64,000 bases of DNA from contig NZ_JAUSUD010000011.1 in assembly GCF_030813355.1 (NCBI RefSeq), forward strand, positions 1-64,000, read 5' to 3'. The notes below the pieces were generated by a model, which worked only from the letters and a program-made list of their open reading frames with translations, did not search any database and had not been told where the DNA came from. The position numbers and the translations under genes were made by a program. The DNA comes from Metabacillus malikii (GTDB taxonomy: Bacteria; Bacillota; Bacilli; Bacillales; Bacillaceae). Every line of letters starts with the position of its first letter. The stretch's first letter is position 1. Positions 54,335 to 64,000 of the stretch are shown in pieces.

Positions 54335-54508
54335 TTATTTACTGATTACTTCTTTTCCTTTGTATGTTCCACATGCTTTACATACACGGTGAGCTAGTTT
54401 GCTTTCACCGCAGTTTGGGCATTCTACCATACCAGGCACTTGTAGTTTAAAATGTGTACGACGTAGTCTTTTTCTTGTTTTAGAAGTTCTTCTAAAAGGT
54501 ACAGCCAT
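54335..54508 (-). CDS. rpmF: 50S ribosomal protein L32
   Basis: L32 is a zinc-binding protein of the large subunit. The 57-residue form begins [17 protein letters not shown] and has the four zinc cysteines as CPNC and CKAC, so it is the zinc-dependent type. GGAGGTGG lies seven bases before the ATG at 54508; a longer frame to 54583 is not used. It follows ylbN, its constant partner. Confidence 0.98.
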   Translation of the reverse strand: MAVPFRRTSKTRKRLRRTHFKLQVPGMVECPNCGESKLAHRVCKACGTYKGKEVISK

Positions 54509-54586
54509 TATTCCCACCTCCTTAAAGAGCATTTCATTGCTACATAATCCAATAGCACGCACTGTTCTGTAATAAGCTAACAAAAA

Positions 54587-55105
54587 TTATTGCTTATCTT
54601 GATCGAAAAATTTAGCAAGCTCTGCAAGTCGTGGGTCAATTTTGTTGTTATTCTCATCCTCTGAGATAACTTCCCAATCTTTCCCTGACTGCGGTGCAGC
54701 ATTATCATCTTCCGTTACATCATCACAGAATACCTGCATAGGGATTTCTAGTAGAATCATTTCCTTGATAATGGGAATTAAATCAACAACATCACCATTA
54801 ACAAGATAATAATCCTCATCCGTATCATAATCTGCTGGTTTTAATAAAAATGTCTCTGTCGTATCAATTGAAAATGGATAGTTTACATCCACTAATGTCC
54901 GAGAACATGGTAGAACCATTGATCCTGAAATTGTTAAATGAAATGTAACTTTCGTTGCACTTATATCTGCTCGTCCTTTAACAGTCACAGGAGAAATATT
55001 GCGTATTTCTTGTGAGCTTGTAACGATATCACTTAAATCAATTTCTTCGTCAAATGACAACCCCTTGCTTTGCAATTGATGTAGTTGACTTATTGTCCAT
55101 TTCAA
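54587..55105 (-). CDS. ylbN: YlbN, YceD/DUF177-family protein
   Basis: The 172-residue protein belongs to the YceD family, which is linked to large-subunit rRNA or ribosome assembly and almost always precedes rpmF. VTFHLTISGSMVLPCSRTLVDV near residues 53-73 and the C-terminal DPRLAELAKFFD are family marks. The start is TTG at 55105 with GAGGTG seven bases upstream. Confidence 0.94.
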   Translation of the reverse strand: MKWTISQLHQLQSKGLSFDEEIDLSDIVTSSQEIRNISPVTVKGRADISATKVTFHLTISGSMVLPCSRTLVDVNYPFSIDTTETFLLKPADYDTDEDYYLVNGDVVDLIPIIKEMILLEIPMQVFCDDVTEDDNAAPQSGKDWEVISEDENNNKIDPRLAELAKFFDQDKQ

Positions 55106-55281
55106 TGTATATCACCTCAAGGCAACAAAGGTAATTATAGCCTTCGCATTTATATTTGTCAATGTTTTTTCTTTACAGTGCTAGTATACATGATAAACTA
55201 TTTTTTTCAAAATATAAGAGACAATAATATTTATTTTAATTATCATTTAATTCGTTTTCAAGACTAAATAATCTGAGTTTG

Positions 55282-55310
55282 TTTTATCACGCCACAATAT
55301 AGATTATAAT
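55282..55310 (+). promoter_or_regulatory. Candidate ylbM promoter
   Basis: TATAAT at 55305-55310 has TTTTAT 17 bases upstream. The -10 is perfect and the -35 weak. It lies 37 bases before the TTG start. Confidence 0.5.
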
Positions 55311-55346
55311 AGTGTCATCATTTAGTTAGATAGGTATGGTGATAAA

Positions 55347-56555
55347 TTGAAAGCAGTTGGAGTTGTTGTTGAATATAACCCTTTTCATAATGGACATCTT
55401 TATCATTTACGAGAGTCGAAGAAGTTATCAAATGCAGATGTAACAATTGCCGTTATGAGCGGCTATTTTCTCCAAAGAGGTGAACCTGCTTTCGTATCTA
55501 AGTGGGCTCGTACGAAAATGGCTTTGGATTCAGGTATCGATTTAGTTGTAGAACTACCCTATGCTTTCGCAACACAAAAAGCAGAAACCTTTGCTAATGG
55601 TGCTGTTTCGATTTTAGAAGCATTAGGGTGTAACTATTTATGTTTCGGCAGTGAGGATGGTACAATCGATTCTTTCATCAATGCTGCAAATTTGGTACTA
55701 AAAGAAAATGAACGATATGATGAACTGATTAAACAATACATACAAACGGGAGTAAATTATCCTACTGCAATAACTAGGGCTTTTCAGAACTTGATTAAAA
55801 ATGACAAAGTAGTTGACTTATCTCAACCAAACAACATATTAGGCTATCATTATGTAAAGGCAATGTTAATTCAAAAAACGAAAATGAAGCCGCTCACGAT
55901 AGTAAGGACGGCAGCTGGCTATCATGAAGAGAATTTCGTTTCTCCGTCAATTGCGAGTGCTACAAGTATCAGAAAAGCGATTCTTACAAATAGTCACGAT
56001 ATTAGTCGTTATGTACCAGTTGAAACAAAACGAGTTTTAGATGAGTATTTTCATGCGAATCAGCTTTATCACCATTGGGAACATTACTTCGATTATTTAA
56101 AATATGCATTGATGACGATGAGTGGAGACGAATTAAGGACGGTTTATGAAATGGAGGAAGGATTAGAGCATAGATTAAGCAAATTTATCCGAACCTCACA
56201 TTCCTTTCAAGAATTCATGGAAAATGTAAAGACAAAAAGATATACATGGACAAGATTACAACGTCTATGTTTACACATTTTAACGAGGACAACAAAACAG
56301 AATATGGAAAACATGACTCCACTTGAAAAATCACCTTATATTCGTTTACTAGGGATGTCTTTAAAAGGTCAAGAATATTTGCGGACGATTAAAAAACAGC
56401 TAGACATCCCACTTATCTCAAAAGTTTCCGATGGCTTGCATCCAATTTTGGACCTCGATTTAAAAGCAGCAACTATTTTTCATATGATTTTTTCCGAACC
56501 ACTTCGTTCTGAGTTGTTAAAGAGAGAATATAACACACCACCAATTAGGGGGTAG
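55347..56555 (+). CDS. tmcAL: tRNA(Met) cytidine acetate ligase TmcAL (YlbM)
   Basis: TmcAL forms N4-acetylcytidine at the wobble base of elongator tRNA-Met from acetate and ATP. The 402-residue protein has a nucleotidyltransferase core with YNPFHNGHLYHL near residues 10-21 and SGYFLQRGEPAF near 38-49. It starts with TTG at 55347, with GGTGATAAA before it. It is divergent from ylbN and converges with ylbL, with a shared hairpin terminator. Confidence 0.94.
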   Translation: MKAVGVVVEYNPFHNGHLYHLRESKKLSNADVTIAVMSGYFLQRGEPAFVSKWARTKMALDSGIDLVVELPYAFATQKAETFANGAVSILEALGCNYLCFGSEDGTIDSFINAANLVLKENERYDELIKQYIQTGVNYPTAITRAFQNLIKNDKVVDLSQPNNILGYHYVKAMLIQKTKMKPLTIVRTAAGYHEENFVSPSIASATSIRKAILTNSHDISRYVPVETKRVLDEYFHANQLYHHWEHYFDYLKYALMTMSGDELRTVYEMEEGLEHRLSKFIRTSHSFQEFMENVKTKRYTWTRLQRLCLHILTRTTKQNMENMTPLEKSPYIRLLGMSLKGQEYLRTIKKQLDIPLISKVSDGLHPILDLDLKAATIFHMIFSEPLRSELLKREYNTPPIRG

Positions 56556-56656
56556 TGACCATTCCCTTATCCGTGCACGTATTTATTGCTAGCTCAATGC
56601 TGATAGCTTTTTGTGTTTCTGTTTCTTATCAGTCACCTATACAGACCTCGATGTAG

Positions 56657-56695
56657 ATATAGTGGTGAGTATTCTTAACAAACTCACCACTATAT
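56657..56695. terminator. Shared terminator of ylbM and ylbL
   Basis: A perfect 14-base stem (ATATAGTGGTGAGT) encloses an 11-base loop between the convergent genes. T-runs are short on both strands. Confidence 0.75.
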
Positions 56696-56705
56696 TTACA
56701 AATAA

Positions 56706-57737
56706 TTATTTTGCATTCTTTTTTTGCTGCAAACTAGTTAAATATTTTACTGCATCATCAAAAGAACTAACAGGTACAACCTTCATTTTTGTGTTTATTT
56801 TTTTCGCTACCTTTATCGCTTCCTGATAATTTGATGATGAATTACTCTCTTCATGTGGAGCAAAAAATATTTCAATTCCTTCCTTGTCTGCTGCAACAAT
56901 TTTTTGAGATATCCCTCCTATCGGTCCAATTTTGCCATCTGCCGATATCGTACCAGTACCTGCAATCTTATATCCTTTTGTAATATCTTCTTTAATTAAT
57001 TGATTATAAATTTCTAGAGCCATCATTAAACCTGCTGAGGGACCGCCAATTTCTTCAGTGTTTATCTTTATGTCAGGTTTAACGAGCAATTCTTTATCAG
57101 GGAGCAAGGAAATACCAATTCCGATTTTTGAAGGGTCGTTTGGAAAAGCCGCTAATTTTAACGTCACTTGTTTTTGCTTGCCTTCTCTTTCGTAGTGTAT
57201 CTCTACCTCATTTCCTAATTCTTTATTTTCTATATACTGCATAAATTCTTCGACTGATTGAAATTCAAAATTATCAATTTTAATTATTCGGTCTCCTACT
57301 TTTAACTTACCATCTGCAGGCATATTTTCAGATATTGCATTCACATATATACCATTAAATAAGGCAGATATTTTTTTATTCGCCTTCTTATATGCAATTG
57401 AAATAGCAGACTCTTTTGAATTCTCCATTGATGTTAATTGTCTTTTATAGTAATCATCGTCAGTCTCATTTTTATTTTTCATTTCTGTTATTGGTAAGAT
57501 ATAATGGTATTCTTTAAGAAGTGCCCATAAATAAGTTATTGGATTGGCTCTCCCGATACGAACCGTTGTTAATGAAAAGCTCCCTACCTCCTGGTACCCT
57601 GTCTCCACTTCTATAATAGGACCGAGTTCAAACGCCATTCCAGGTTTTGTAACGTAATAAGGAAGCTTTATAAAACTTAGAATTATTACTAGTGCGAGTA
57701 CTACTATAGTTGTGCGTAAAGCAATCTTACTCCTCAT
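56706..57737 (-). CDS. ylbL: YlbL, SepM-family PDZ/Lon-like protease
   Basis: The 343-residue protein has an N-terminal membrane helix (about 8-28), an external PDZ domain (about 125-205; NGIYVNAISENMPADGKLKV) and a Lon-type protease domain with the catalytic Ser in EIGGPSAGLMMAL near 234 and Lys in GGISQKIVAADKEGI near 280. Relatives (SepM) trim secreted peptides; B. subtilis YlbL cleaves the division inhibitor YneA. The ATG lies 11 bases inside ylbK. Confidence 0.95.
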   Translation of the reverse strand: MRSKIALRTTIVVLALVIILSFIKLPYYVTKPGMAFELGPIIEVETGYQEVGSFSLTTVRIGRANPITYLWALLKEYHYILPITEMKNKNETDDDYYKRQLTSMENSKESAISIAYKKANKKISALFNGIYVNAISENMPADGKLKVGDRIIKIDNFEFQSVEEFMQYIENKELGNEVEIHYEREGKQKQVTLKLAAFPNDPSKIGIGISLLPDKELLVKPDIKINTEEIGGPSAGLMMALEIYNQLIKEDITKGYKIAGTGTISADGKIGPIGGISQKIVAADKEGIEIFFAPHEESNSSSNYQEAIKVAKKINTKMKVVPVSSFDDAVKYLTSLQQKKNAK

Positions 57738-58521
57738 GCTGTGACCCCTTCCAGTTCGCTATCATTGTATGTACTTTTCCTAATTGCTTATAAGCCTCCT
57801 GTTCCCCAATTTCGATAATCTCTTTAATATTTGTAAATGCCCGGGAACTAAACTGCTCCACATGTGGTCTTATCATAATGTCTGACGCTATTTCTCGATG
57901 ATGCACAAGTTCATCCTGCATAATATCGAGACTTTGTAAAATAACATCGAAAATTGACGTTATCTCTTCATTTTTCTTTACATGTGAAACATCCACAGCG
58001 ATGACAATATCAGCCCCCATCTCTTTTACAACAGATACAGGAACTCTGTCAATGACACCTCCGTCAACTAAAAGTCTACCATTAATTTTTTCTGGTACAA
58101 AAATACCTGGAATGGCAATGCTAGCTCTTACTGCATCCGCTACAAGACCACTGTTAAATATCACCTTTTTCCCTTCATACAAATCGGTAGCAACGACTGA
58201 TACTGGTATATTTAATTGTTCGAACGTCTTATTATGAGTAAACAGTTGGATTAACTCCTTTACACGATTACCTGCTATAAAACCCATTTTTGGTACTGTA
58301 AAATCCAAGAAATATTTTCGCTTGAATGCGAGGGCAAATTGATACATCCTCTCGATACTTAAACCAGAGGCATAAAAACTACCAATTAGCGCCCCCATAC
58401 TACTCCCTGCTATATAATCAATCGGTATATTTTCTTCATGAAATACTTTTAAAATACCTAAATGAGCAAACCCTCTTGCGCCACCTGAACCGAGCGCTAG
58501 TCCAATTTTTGGATAAGTCAA
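57727..58521 (-). CDS. ylbK: YlbK, patatin-like phospholipase family protein
   Basis: The 264-residue hydrolase has the oxyanion loop GSGGARGFAHLGIL near residues 11-24, the nucleophile in AGSSMGALIGSFY near 39 and the Asp in VDGGVIDRVPVS near 152, so the Ser-Asp dyad is intact. Lipid substrates are unknown. I start it at TTG 58521 with AGGGGG six bases upstream; an ATG six codons earlier lies inside that site. It is coupled to ylbL. Confidence 0.93.
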   Translation of the reverse strand: MTYPKIGLALGSGGARGFAHLGILKVFHEENIPIDYIAGSSMGALIGSFYASGLSIERMYQFALAFKRKYFLDFTVPKMGFIAGNRVKELIQLFTHNKTFEQLNIPVSVVATDLYEGKKVIFNSGLVADAVRASIAIPGIFVPEKINGRLLVDGGVIDRVPVSVVKEMGADIVIAVDVSHVKKNEEITSIFDVILQSLDIMQDELVHHREIASDIMIRPHVEQFSSRAFTNIKEIIEIGEQEAYKQLGKVHTMIANWKGSQHEE

Positions 58522-58737
58522 GAAAATCCCCCTTATCATCTAATATCTTATGACAAAACGTAACTATTTACATATATTCTAATTATTCAAGGCATTAGAA
58601 ATGAAAAAAATTTATATACTTCAATCTTATGGTCTAAAATGTCCACCTATTCTCGTATATTAAATTAATGGTTAGTACAACCCTCATGATTAGATTAAAC
58701 CTCACAAACAGTATACATACATAGGAGGCATCACATT

Positions 58738-59958
58738 TTGAGTCTTTCAAAACTTAAAACAATATTCATCGCCTTATTTATTAGTGGACTGACGATCGCT
58801 ATTATAGTTAATCCAAAGGAAGCTTTAGAAGCCTCACTTAGAGGGTTAGATATTTGGTGGAAAGTCGTATTTCCATCGTTACTACCTTTTTTTATCGTTT
58901 CTGAATTGCTCATCGGATTCGGTATTGTAAAATTTATCGGCGTCCTCTTGGAGCCTCTTATGCGCCCGATATTTAAAGTGCCTGGTGTCGGTGGATTTAT
59001 ATGGGCAATGGGAATGGCTTCAGGAAACCCTGCTGGAGCTAAGCTAACTGCACGAATGAGGCAGGAAAAACAGCTTTCAAAAATCCAAGCCGAAAGACTT
59101 GTATCTTTTACAAGTTCTTCCAACCCCCTTTTCATTTTCGGAGCTGTTGCGGTTGGTTTTTTTCAAGATCCTGCCCTAGGAATTCTCCTAGCTGCTGCTC
59201 ATTATTTAGGAAATATATGTGTTGGTCTAACAATGAGGTTTTATGGAGGTACTGATGATGAGTTAAAAGCTGAAAACAAAAAAAGTCTTCCTTCATTTAA
59301 AGTTGCATTCAAAGAATTACATTCGACCCGCATAAACGATAAAAGACCACTTGGAAAAATGCTTGGAGATGCAGTAATTTCTTCTATTCAAACATTATTA
59401 ATGATTGGCGGGTTTATTATTTTGTTTTCGGTATTTAATAAGATTTTAGCCATCATCCATATAACAGCTATTTTTGCTGCTTTAATCTCTGGAGGATTAG
59501 CCTTATTACAAATTAGCACAGATTTAAGTATTCCGCTTATAACAGGGATATTTGAAATTACATTAGGAAACCAATTAGCTAGTGAGACTACTGCAGATTT
59601 AATCGATAAAGTCATAATTGCCAGCTTTATTCTTGCATTTGGCGGATTGTCGATACAAGCTCAAGTCGCAAGTATTTTAGCAGATACCGATATTAGATTC
59701 AGGCCATTTTTTATTGCAAGGATATTCCAAGGTGTCTATTCAGCTATCCTAGCATTACTATTATTTAAACCTTTATACTTAAATCTAAAAGAGGAACAGC
59801 CAACTTCATTTCCCGTCTTTACTATGGGGTATAACCCGGAATGGTTTACACAATATTGGACCCCCATAGTTCAATACGGCCCAATCATAACCATTTGTTC
59901 ATTATTATTATACGTATACTTATATAGTAAACGTCATTTGGGCAACCGATTATTATAA
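58738..59958 (+). CDS. ylbJ: Sporulation integral membrane protein YlbJ
   Basis: The 406-residue protein has about eight to ten hydrophobic helices and two nucleoside-recognition (Gate) domains (WWKVVFPSLLPFFIVSELLI near 40-59; AVISSIQTLLMIGGFIILF near 210). In B. subtilis the gene is SigE-controlled and needed for heat-resistant spores. GGAGG lies nine bases before the TTG start. It is divergent from ylbK and ends at a strong terminator. Confidence 0.95.
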   Translation: MSLSKLKTIFIALFISGLTIAIIVNPKEALEASLRGLDIWWKVVFPSLLPFFIVSELLIGFGIVKFIGVLLEPLMRPIFKVPGVGGFIWAMGMASGNPAGAKLTARMRQEKQLSKIQAERLVSFTSSSNPLFIFGAVAVGFFQDPALGILLAAAHYLGNICVGLTMRFYGGTDDELKAENKKSLPSFKVAFKELHSTRINDKRPLGKMLGDAVISSIQTLLMIGGFIILFSVFNKILAIIHITAIFAALISGGLALLQISTDLSIPLITGIFEITLGNQLASETTADLIDKVIIASFILAFGGLSIQAQVASILADTDIRFRPFFIARIFQGVYSAILALLLFKPLYLNLKEEQPTSFPVFTMGYNPEWFTQYWTPIVQYGPIITICSLLLYVYLYSKRHLGNRLL

Positions 59959-60090
59959 GGCTAACTGACTTCTTCGTAGTTTTTACTATATTCTTTTGGA
60001 GTGTCCTAATTAATAGTTACTCCTCACTTAAAGGTGAATGTTTTCATAATCACTTAGAAACGTGCCGACCGCCACAATACTTTGGAAACA

Positions 60091-60135
60091 AAAAGACGAC
60101 TTCATTCATTTGTTGAATGACAGTCGTCTTTTTTC
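60091..60135 (+). terminator. Terminator after ylbJ
   Basis: AAAAGACGACTTCATTCA pairs with TGAATGACAGTCGTCTTTT with one bulge, and a T-run follows. It may also serve coaD on the other strand. Confidence 0.85.
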
Positions 60136-60256
60136 GTCTTCCATTAGTATGGCAAGCTATTTTATTGTCTATATAAGCTATTGGAGGTATGTTTCAGACC
60201 CTTTCTCCTTCTCTACAAGCAAGGTTATCGCCTTATTTTCTTATTTATAGTGGGAC

Positions 60257-61320
<1,064 letters not shown>

Positions 61321-61540
61321 TTCACCACTACTTTAAATTTGTAGATATAGTTTATAGATAACTCATGCACATATTACTTTCGAATAAACCTTATTCCTTC
61401 ACCATTAAACAAAGTTCATTTAATAACGATAATGAAACTTTATAATTAAAAGTTCTGTTAAACTAAAGACCAATAGAAAAGGTACACTCTATCCTACCAT
61501 AGCAATTAGTCTGGAGACAATATTTGATGATTTAGATAAG

Positions 61541-61569
61541 TTGTAAAAATTTATGATTATATGTATACA
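61541..61569 (+). promoter_or_regulatory. Candidate promoter of the RoxS-like RNA
   Basis: TTGTAA (61541-61546) and TATACA (61564-61569) are 17 bases apart. A second -10-like box, GATAAT, lies at 61585-61590 nearer the structured RNA, so the start point is not certain. Confidence 0.4.
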
Positions 61570-61593
61570 GATGTATGATTTGGTGATAATGAT

Positions 61594-61752
61594 AGTAACA
61601 ACATCGATTCGTTGATGTTGTTGCCAACCGCGGAGAAGACTTACGTTTCCCCATAAGTTCTTCCTCCGGTTTCTCCTCTCCCTTTGCCTTCAACCTTTTA
61701 ATTTCTAAAAGGTTATGAAGGACCCTACAGGTTTCTGTAGGGATTTTTTTTA
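61594..61752 (+). ncRNA. roxS: Small regulatory RNA, RoxS/RsaE-like
   Basis: About 160 bases fold into four hairpins: AACAACATC/GATGTTGTT, ACCGCGGAGAAGACTTA with TAAGTTCTTCCTCCGGT, CCTTCAACCTTTT with AAAAGGTTATGAAGG, and the final CCCTACAG/CTGTAGGG with eight T. C-rich unpaired stretches (TTTCCCC in a loop, CTCCTCTCCCTTTGC between stems) suit pairing with ribosome binding sites. B. subtilis RoxS, as I recall, lies in this same place between ylbG and rsmD. Identity rests on position, structure and the C-rich motifs; I could not align it. Confidence 0.6.
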
Positions 61753-61769
61753 TTTAATTATCGTTTCCG

Positions 61770-61990
61770 ATTGATCACTACAGAGTACTCTCCACGTGTA
61801 GGTGGCAAGCCTCAAATGTACAGCTGCACGAGAAAGTAAAACTTCAAGTCATCGACGATTCTTCAAAGGCGATCATTAAAAAAATTCATTTATCTCATTC
61901 TGTTCCTCTCGAGATTGTATGTCAATTGACAAGCAACCCTCCGCTTTTCAAACTCCCTGGCTTATGCCTCTACATGTGATACTCATTAGC
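61770..61990 (+). repeat. Degenerate family A/C repeat remnants
   Basis: ACAGAGTACTCTCCACGTGT followed by AGGTGGCAAGCCTC resembles the family A core, and AGTCATCGACGATTCTTCAA resembles the element nested at 41650. This occupies much of the space between the small RNA and the next gene. Confidence 0.4.
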
Positions 61991-62200
61991 TCCATCACCC
62001 AAAATAAGTTTAAGAGCCCATATTATATAGTAATCACTTCACATGTACATTTCTAACCTATGGCATACTCTTTCAAATGAACGAAAGGTGAAACTATTCA
62101 AAACCTTTACAATGAATAAACATCAAAGATTAATTGTGATTTACAAGGTGGAGCTATATTGTATATCATAAATAGGGATTAAATTATTAGGGGGAATTAG

Positions 62201-62590
62201 ATGATTCAACGATTTATTGAATTAGGTGAAGGTTATTCAGATATATATGAACTTATTGAGACAGCAAAATCAAATCACCATCGTGTTTCAAATTTACTGG
62301 CTCTACATACTACTGTTAAAGATAAACCTTTAACATCATTAGTAGTTGCAATGTCTCCAACTAATACAGGAAACTTTCAGGCTTTGTATATTTGTAGAGA
62401 AGGGATACCAAATCCACATATCACTCAAAATAAGCGCTACGATTTATTTAAAGAATTAAGTACATATTTAAATAAGGATATTATAGAGATGGATGTAAAG
62501 CCTTCTACTATTTTTAAAGAGAAGGAGCTTTATTTTCATTATCTTATCGGTATTTTACGTCTTAATCACTTAATTCCACCACTACAATAA
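62201..62590 (+). CDS. Conserved Bacillaceae protein of unknown function (DUF7147-like)
   Basis: The 129-residue protein starts MIQRFIELGEGYSDIYELIE and ends HYLIGILRLNHLIPPLQ. It is soluble, with alternating helix and strand (SNLLALHTT, PLTSLVVAMSP). I recognise it as a small protein widely conserved beside ylbG/ylbF, but no function is known to me. AGGGGG lies six bases before the ATG. The gene faces ylbG. Confidence 0.85.
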   Translation: MIQRFIELGEGYSDIYELIETAKSNHHRVSNLLALHTTVKDKPLTSLVVAMSPTNTGNFQALYICREGIPNPHITQNKRYDLFKELSTYLNKDIIEMDVKPSTIFKEKELYFHYLIGILRLNHLIPPLQ

Positions 62591-62596
62591 TAAAAA

Positions 62597-62716
62597 AAGG
62601 CTGCTTTCGCAAACATAGTTGCTTATTACTTAGTTGTCGTTTTGGTTTCCACTATAACCAACCATTGATAAAGTCTATGCGAAAAGCAACAATCTTTAAA
62701 AAAAGAGCCTAAAAAA
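62597..62716 (+). repeat. Family A repeat, short copy with both ends
   Basis: The left end AGGCTGCTTTCGCAAACATA and the right end TTTAAAAAAAGAGCCT are imperfect inverted repeats, joined by TTAGTTGTCGTTTTGG and a short middle. The GC-rich core is missing. It lies between the convergent unknown gene and ylbG, and gives the best view of the element's ends. Confidence 0.75.
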
Positions 62717-62740
62717 ACGAGAGTGACTTAGTTAACGTGG

Positions 62741-62837
62741 AGATTCTTCTAAAAATATATAGGCTGCATAATTGTCCTTATGTAAAAACTATACATTGTA
62801 CTTTTAGAGGTTATACTCTTTCGTTATGAGTCACCCT
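62741..62837. repeat. Family B palindromic repeat, diverged copy
   Basis: The right end GTTATACTCTTTCGTTATGA and GTCACCCTC resembles the ileS terminator copy (GTTTTACTCTTAAGTATGAG, then TCACCCTC). The left end GAGAGTGACTTAGTTAACG is its partial complement. It lies downstream of ylbG and may help end that transcript. Confidence 0.55.
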
Positions 62838-62885
62838 CAAACAGTTTAGGGAAACTATATGTTATCAAGACATCAGTAATCACAC

Positions 62886-63158
62886 TTACAGTCCAATTTT
62901 ATAGTCATACTCTTTAGCCTTATCGACCTTTGTCTCAAATTCCTGTTTTAGAAAAGGTTTATATGAAGGTTCAGCATGTTTAACAAAGGAATATGAAGTT
63001 AGCTTCTGTATTGTTTGTTCGACGGCTTCCATATTACAATACAAAACGACGTATTTAAGACGCTTTGAAACATAATGAATATTCCCAAATTTCCTTAACA
63101 TCTTTACTTGCTTTAAAGAATGAAGCCAGATTACAACCCCTTGACGCTTTTCATACAT
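62886..63158 (-). CDS. ylbG: YlbG, DUF2129-family protein
   Basis: The 90-residue soluble protein has the family core [23 protein letters not shown] and [10 protein letters not shown]. The family is found in Bacilli next to ylbF; its function is unknown. AAGGAG lies seven bases before the ATG. A terminator separates it from ylbF. Confidence 0.94.
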   Translation of the reverse strand: MYEKRQGVVIWLHSLKQVKMLRKFGNIHYVSKRLKYVVLYCNMEAVEQTIQKLTSYSFVKHAEPSYKPFLKQEFETKVDKAKEYDYKIGL

Positions 63159-63336
63159 ATATATTCTCCTTGTAAAAATATAATAATCAACATATCGATG
63201 GTTTCGTTTACTAAAATATGAAATTAGTTCGATTTCATTTATACTAATTTTAGTCTAGCAAATATATGATTTTGTCACAATATATACTTAATTAAAATGG
63301 ATATGAGTAGCACTACTTATGTTATGGTAATCAAAA

Positions 63337-63366
63337 GAAAAAAACGAGTCAAAGACCCGTTTTTTA
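63337..63366 (-). terminator. Terminator at the end of ylbF
   Basis: AAAACGAGTC pairs with GACCCGTTTT with one mismatch, and seven T follow on the minus strand. It overlaps the ylbF stop. Confidence 0.8.
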
Positions 63367-63810
63367 TGAAGCACAACCGCAGCTGCCACCCGAACCACAA
63401 CCTCCACCACAGCTTGATCCAGATTCAAAAAATGGATTTCCTGTAGGGACCTTTATATATTTTGAAACAGCTTGCCCTACTTGAATACTAATTTCATCAA
63501 GTAAGCCTTGAAGTTCAGTTTCTGCCACTTTAAAATTAGCAACACTTTCGTTAAGGTCTAACTCCCTTTTTATATCTCGCATTTCTTTTGATATTTTACG
63601 ATAGTCAGGATGATATTTACCAAAGCGTTGGACATCTTCGTAAAGTTCCTTAACTTTTGAAAATTGTTTAATTAAGTTCTGAGCATTCTTATCATTCTTT
63701 AATATATGATAATGACGACGATATTCTTCAGCTAATTCAGATTGGAGAACTAACTTAGCTAAATTTTCCGCCTCATCGAGTAATTGTATACTTTCAATTG
63801 TTGCAAACAT
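63364..63810 (-). CDS. ylbF: RicF (YlbF), RNase Y-associated regulator
   Basis: RicF forms the Y-complex with RicA and RicT, which tunes RNase Y cleavage and is needed for competence, sporulation and biofilms. The 148-residue protein is helical, with YEDVQRFGKYHPDYRKISKE near residue 57-76, and ends in a Cys/Gly tail (SSCGGGCGSGGSCGC) that helps hold a 4Fe-4S cluster. The start at 63810 has GGAGGTG nine bases upstream; a start seven codons earlier is inside that region. Confidence 0.95.
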   Translation of the reverse strand: MFATIESIQLLDEAENLAKLVLQSELAEEYRRHYHILKNDKNAQNLIKQFSKVKELYEDVQRFGKYHPDYRKISKEMRDIKRELDLNESVANFKVAETELQGLLDEISIQVGQAVSKYIKVPTGNPFFESGSSCGGGCGSGGSCGCAS

Positions 63811-63872
63811 AGAGTTCTGCACCTCCATCATTTATTTTACCATGGATAGAGGTAAATGAAAAATTAGTACAC

Positions 63873-64000
63873 TTATTTGGTTATATTAACATCGAATGAT
63901 TCCTTTAAATGATATGTTGTAGAATCGTTATGAAACACCTCAACTGTTAGTACATGTTTGCCTATTGGTAAATTTTTCACCACAAATGCTGCTGTATCGA
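63873..64000 (-). CDS. C-terminal end of an unidentified protein (partial)
   Basis: A frame open from the window edge runs for 41 codons to TAA at 63873, reading for example VKNLPIGKHVLTVEVFHND. The alternating hydrophobic pattern suggests a beta-sandwich end of an exported or surface protein. It ends 62 bases before ylbF on the same strand. I cannot name it; the rest lies beyond the window. Confidence 0.6.
   Translation of the reverse strand, partial: DTAAFVVKNLPIGKHVLTVEVFHNDSTTYHLKESFDVNITK

Noticed and set aside
58716-58723. CATACATA as a SigE-type -10 for ylbJ
   Set aside because: It overlaps the ribosome binding site, so a transcript from it could not carry the site.

Overview
The window is core chromosome of an AT-rich, endospore-forming member of the Bacillaceae. 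The evidence is the sporulation set (sigE, sigG, spoIIGA, spoVD, spoVE, gerR/rsfA, ylbJ, ylyA), BshC for bacillithiol, PyrR-controlled pyrimidine synthesis, a T-box ileS leader, and a gene order matching the B. subtilis ylbF-to-pyrE region read backwards. The species cannot be fixed from sequence alone. Nearly everything is on the minus strand; ylbP, ylbM, ylbJ, one conserved unknown gene and one small RNA are on the plus strand.

Layout from left to right. 1-1400: a thioredoxin-like gene, a small overlapping reading frame, a stand-alone HTH regulator and repeats. 1676-13930: the complete pyr operon (transcription order pyrR-pyrP-pyrB-pyrC-carA-carB-pyrK-pyrD-pyrF-pyrE), with a TTGACA/CATAAT promoter, three PyrR attenuators and a final terminator. 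14039-15907: rluD, lspA, ylyA. 16147-20070: ileS with its T-box leader, and divIVA. 20319-23843: the ylmH-ylmG-sepF-ylmE-ylmD-ylmC cluster. 24180-27316: sigG, sigE, spoIIGA. 27760-48720: the division and cell-wall cluster (ftsZ, ftsA, sbp, ylxX, ylxW, divIB, murB, murG, spoVE, murD, mraY, murE, spoVD, pbpB, ftsL, rsmH, mraZ). 48731-53944: bshC, panE, ylbP, gerR. 54282-64000: rpmF, ylbN, ylbM, ylbL, ylbK, ylbJ, coaD, rsmD, a RoxS/RsaE-like small RNA, a conserved unknown gene, ylbG, ylbF and the tail of one more gene.

The genes form a growth-to-sporulation block. The pyr genes make UMP, whose derivative UDP-GlcNAc feeds MurB, MurG and MraY. The Mur enzymes, PBP2B, DivIB, FtsL, FtsA, FtsZ and SepF build the septum. 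SpoVD and SpoVE redirect that machinery to spore cortex. SpoIIGA, SigE and SigG drive compartment-specific transcription.

No phage, plasmid, CRISPR, toxin-antitoxin or defence island is visible. The unusual layer is non-coding. Several families of short dispersed repeats sit in gaps inside operons that are usually tight (pyrP-pyrB, ileS leader, sigE-spoIIGA, murE-spoVD), one is nested inside another, one supplies a stop codon, and one doubles as a transcription terminator. Other points of note are a 10-bp-spaced GTGG array before mraZ and several strong unexplained palindromes.
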